Below, one piece after another: positions 62,954 to 64,000 of a DNA stretch of 64,000 bases. How positions within the stretch are numbered: the first letter of the stretch is position 1; every line of letters starts with the position of its first letter. The DNA comes from Conchocele bisecta (taxonomy: Eukaryota; Mollusca; Bivalvia; Lucinida; Thyasiridae). A model generated the notes under the pieces. The model was not told where the DNA came from and did not search any database. It saw only the letters and a list, made by a program, of their open reading frames with translations. Location: assembly GCA_029237695.1 (NCBI GenBank), contig CM055265.1, positions 116,100,067 to 116,164,066 on the forward strand. Reading direction: 5' to 3'. The position numbers were made by a program, and so were the translations under genes.

Positions 62954-63193
62954 GGGCCCACTTCACTAAACTTCGCACGACTAAAATGTTCGTAAGTGCA
63001 AAATTATGATAGTCTGTAAATTTCACATTACCAATATCTTCCTGTAAAGAATTAGTGGATTTACTTTTATTGAGCATAGGCTGCATATGCAGCCTATGCT
63101 CAATAAATGTAAATCCATCAATTGAAATTTCCAGACGATCATAAATTTACACTTACGAAAATTTTAGTCTACGAATTTTAGTGAAATGGGCTC
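62954..63193 (+). mobile_element. Family A MITE, copy 21
   Basis: CTG at 62951-62953. The right end is eroded (ACGAATTTTAGTGAAATGGG). Perfect inner palindrome. Confidence 0.88.
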
Positions 63194-63429
63194 TCATACA
63201 AATCAAATAACCTATAAGTATTAGGTCGCAATAATTCGGAAGCTGAGCAGCACCTACGCTTGTCAGAAGTGGAACTATTTTCAGGTTAGCCCTGATATCT
63301 ATAAATTCAGTATCAGTTTGTACCATCGCTCACGGAATACTCATAGCAGTATAGTACAAGCTCATAATATATAATATATTAATCATACCAATATCTCACT
63401 GACAAATATGAGTAAACGATACAGGTATA
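63194..63429. other. No feature seen
   Basis: AT-rich spacer with ATATAATATATTAAT near 63370. Confidence 0.3.
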
Positions 63430-63655
63430 TGGTTAGAGGTGTGTAACTTGGCATGCTCCGTTTGTGACCAGTGAAGCCGCTAACCAGCCTTGACACCCGT
63501 GCAATTTTACCAGGGTTTACACTGTTCGTGATTAAGTTGGTAACAACTCATGGTTTCTGTAACGAAATATGTAGGTCTCTAACGGGTCGAATGAGCTGAC
63601 CAGGAGCTACACCGGCCGATACACTCAATGAGCTCATTATGTTGTGTTGGGCCAC
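63430..63655. mobile_element. Family H, degenerate, abutting G
   Basis: GTTTGTGACCAGTGAAGCCG, TTTACACTGTTCGTGATTAA, CAGGAGCTACACCGGCC, then GGGCCACA directly before the TA of the next G. Confidence 0.65.
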
Positions 63656-63845
63656 ATATGAGACACGCCAAGTGATTTGACATATTTACAAAATTTACGA
63701 CAGTTTCCGTAAATTACGTCGGAAGTTTATTACGAAGTTTTCATAGCAAATGCGTAATTGAATTACGCACATCATAGTTTCGGTAAATATGTTTCATGAG
63801 ATATCGCACATGTTCTTAGGTGCAAAATCGCGTGGTGTGTCTCAT
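63656..63845. mobile_element. Family G MITE, shortened
   Basis: TATGAGACACGCCAAGTGAT to CGTGGTGTGTCTCA. Parts of both arms are lost (GCGTAATTGAATTACGC centre). Confidence 0.8.
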
Positions 63846-64000
63846 GTGATAGTGAGGCTTACTACATTTACGACCAATGCAGACACGGACCAGCCTGCGC
63901 ATAAGTCTGGTCAGTGTCTGCATTGTTCACCATTGTCAACGAAACCTTTCAGCTAGTAAAACATCTCGCATACTCCTAACAAACGGAATAAAGTCAATAA
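63846..64000. mobile_element. Family H left part, cut by the window end
   Basis: GACCAATGCAGACACGGACC, TCTGCATTGTTCACCATTGT and ACTCCTAACAAACGGAATAA follow the H order. Confidence 0.6.

Overview
The window looks like intergenic or heterochromatin-like DNA from a metazoan nuclear genome. A bivalve mollusc is my best guess. The reasons are the AT-rich composition, the absence of dense open frames, many families of short palindromic non-autonomous DNA transposons, minisatellites, a tRNA-derived SINE, and a dispersed repeat (family H) whose spurious translations (NSADPDQTARMRSLIW and relatives) resemble hypothetical proteins I recall from heterodont bivalves. The taxon is an inference. No complete protein gene is recognisable. 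The only coding remnant I can name is the decayed C-terminal end of a LINE reverse transcriptase (5361-5759, minus). A pol III-type SINE lies at 6645-6890 (minus).

Repeat families are named here by letter and were defined by comparing copies inside the window. A: ~240-bp palindrome with a 3-bp CAG or CTG target duplication, about twenty copies. B: ~500 bp, TTAA-flanked. C and F: bipartite foldbacks, two inverted-repeat modules side by side. D: ~390 bp with 5-bp target duplications. G and H: ~240-265-bp palindromic elements using TA. I: ~360-560 bp, TA. J: ~370 bp without insertions. K: ~245 bp, ending in AACCCTTTCAACCC. L: ~150-bp tandem units. M: pogo/Tigger-like ends. N, O, P, Q, R, S, W, X and Y are smaller sets.

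Layout. 0-9 kb: A, G, H, B, K and R copies, the LINE scrap, the SINE, and J interrupted by I. 9-17.5 kb: A, B, K and M copies, a 37-bp minisatellite, and F followed by a 43-bp minisatellite. 17.6-26 kb: stacked A ends, a poly-C/poly-G bounded element, F, N, S and A copies, and a 33-bp minisatellite. 26-30.5 kb: the deepest nesting, with D, C, I, A and B in one another and in the L array. 30.5-34.6 kb: a ~2-kb tandem duplication whose second unit received a 213-bp transposon with a 9-bp target duplication. 34.7-52.7 kb: mixed MITEs, including a foldback derivative of B. 53-57.6 kb: a small unexplained open stretch, element W with six CCATCTTG motifs, and a 303-bp hairpin element built from heat-shock-element-like 21-bp repeats. 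57.7-64 kb: H, F, A, J, R, G and B copies again.

The parts do not form a gene pathway. They record serial transposition in which insertion order can be read from empty-site relatives inside the same window.
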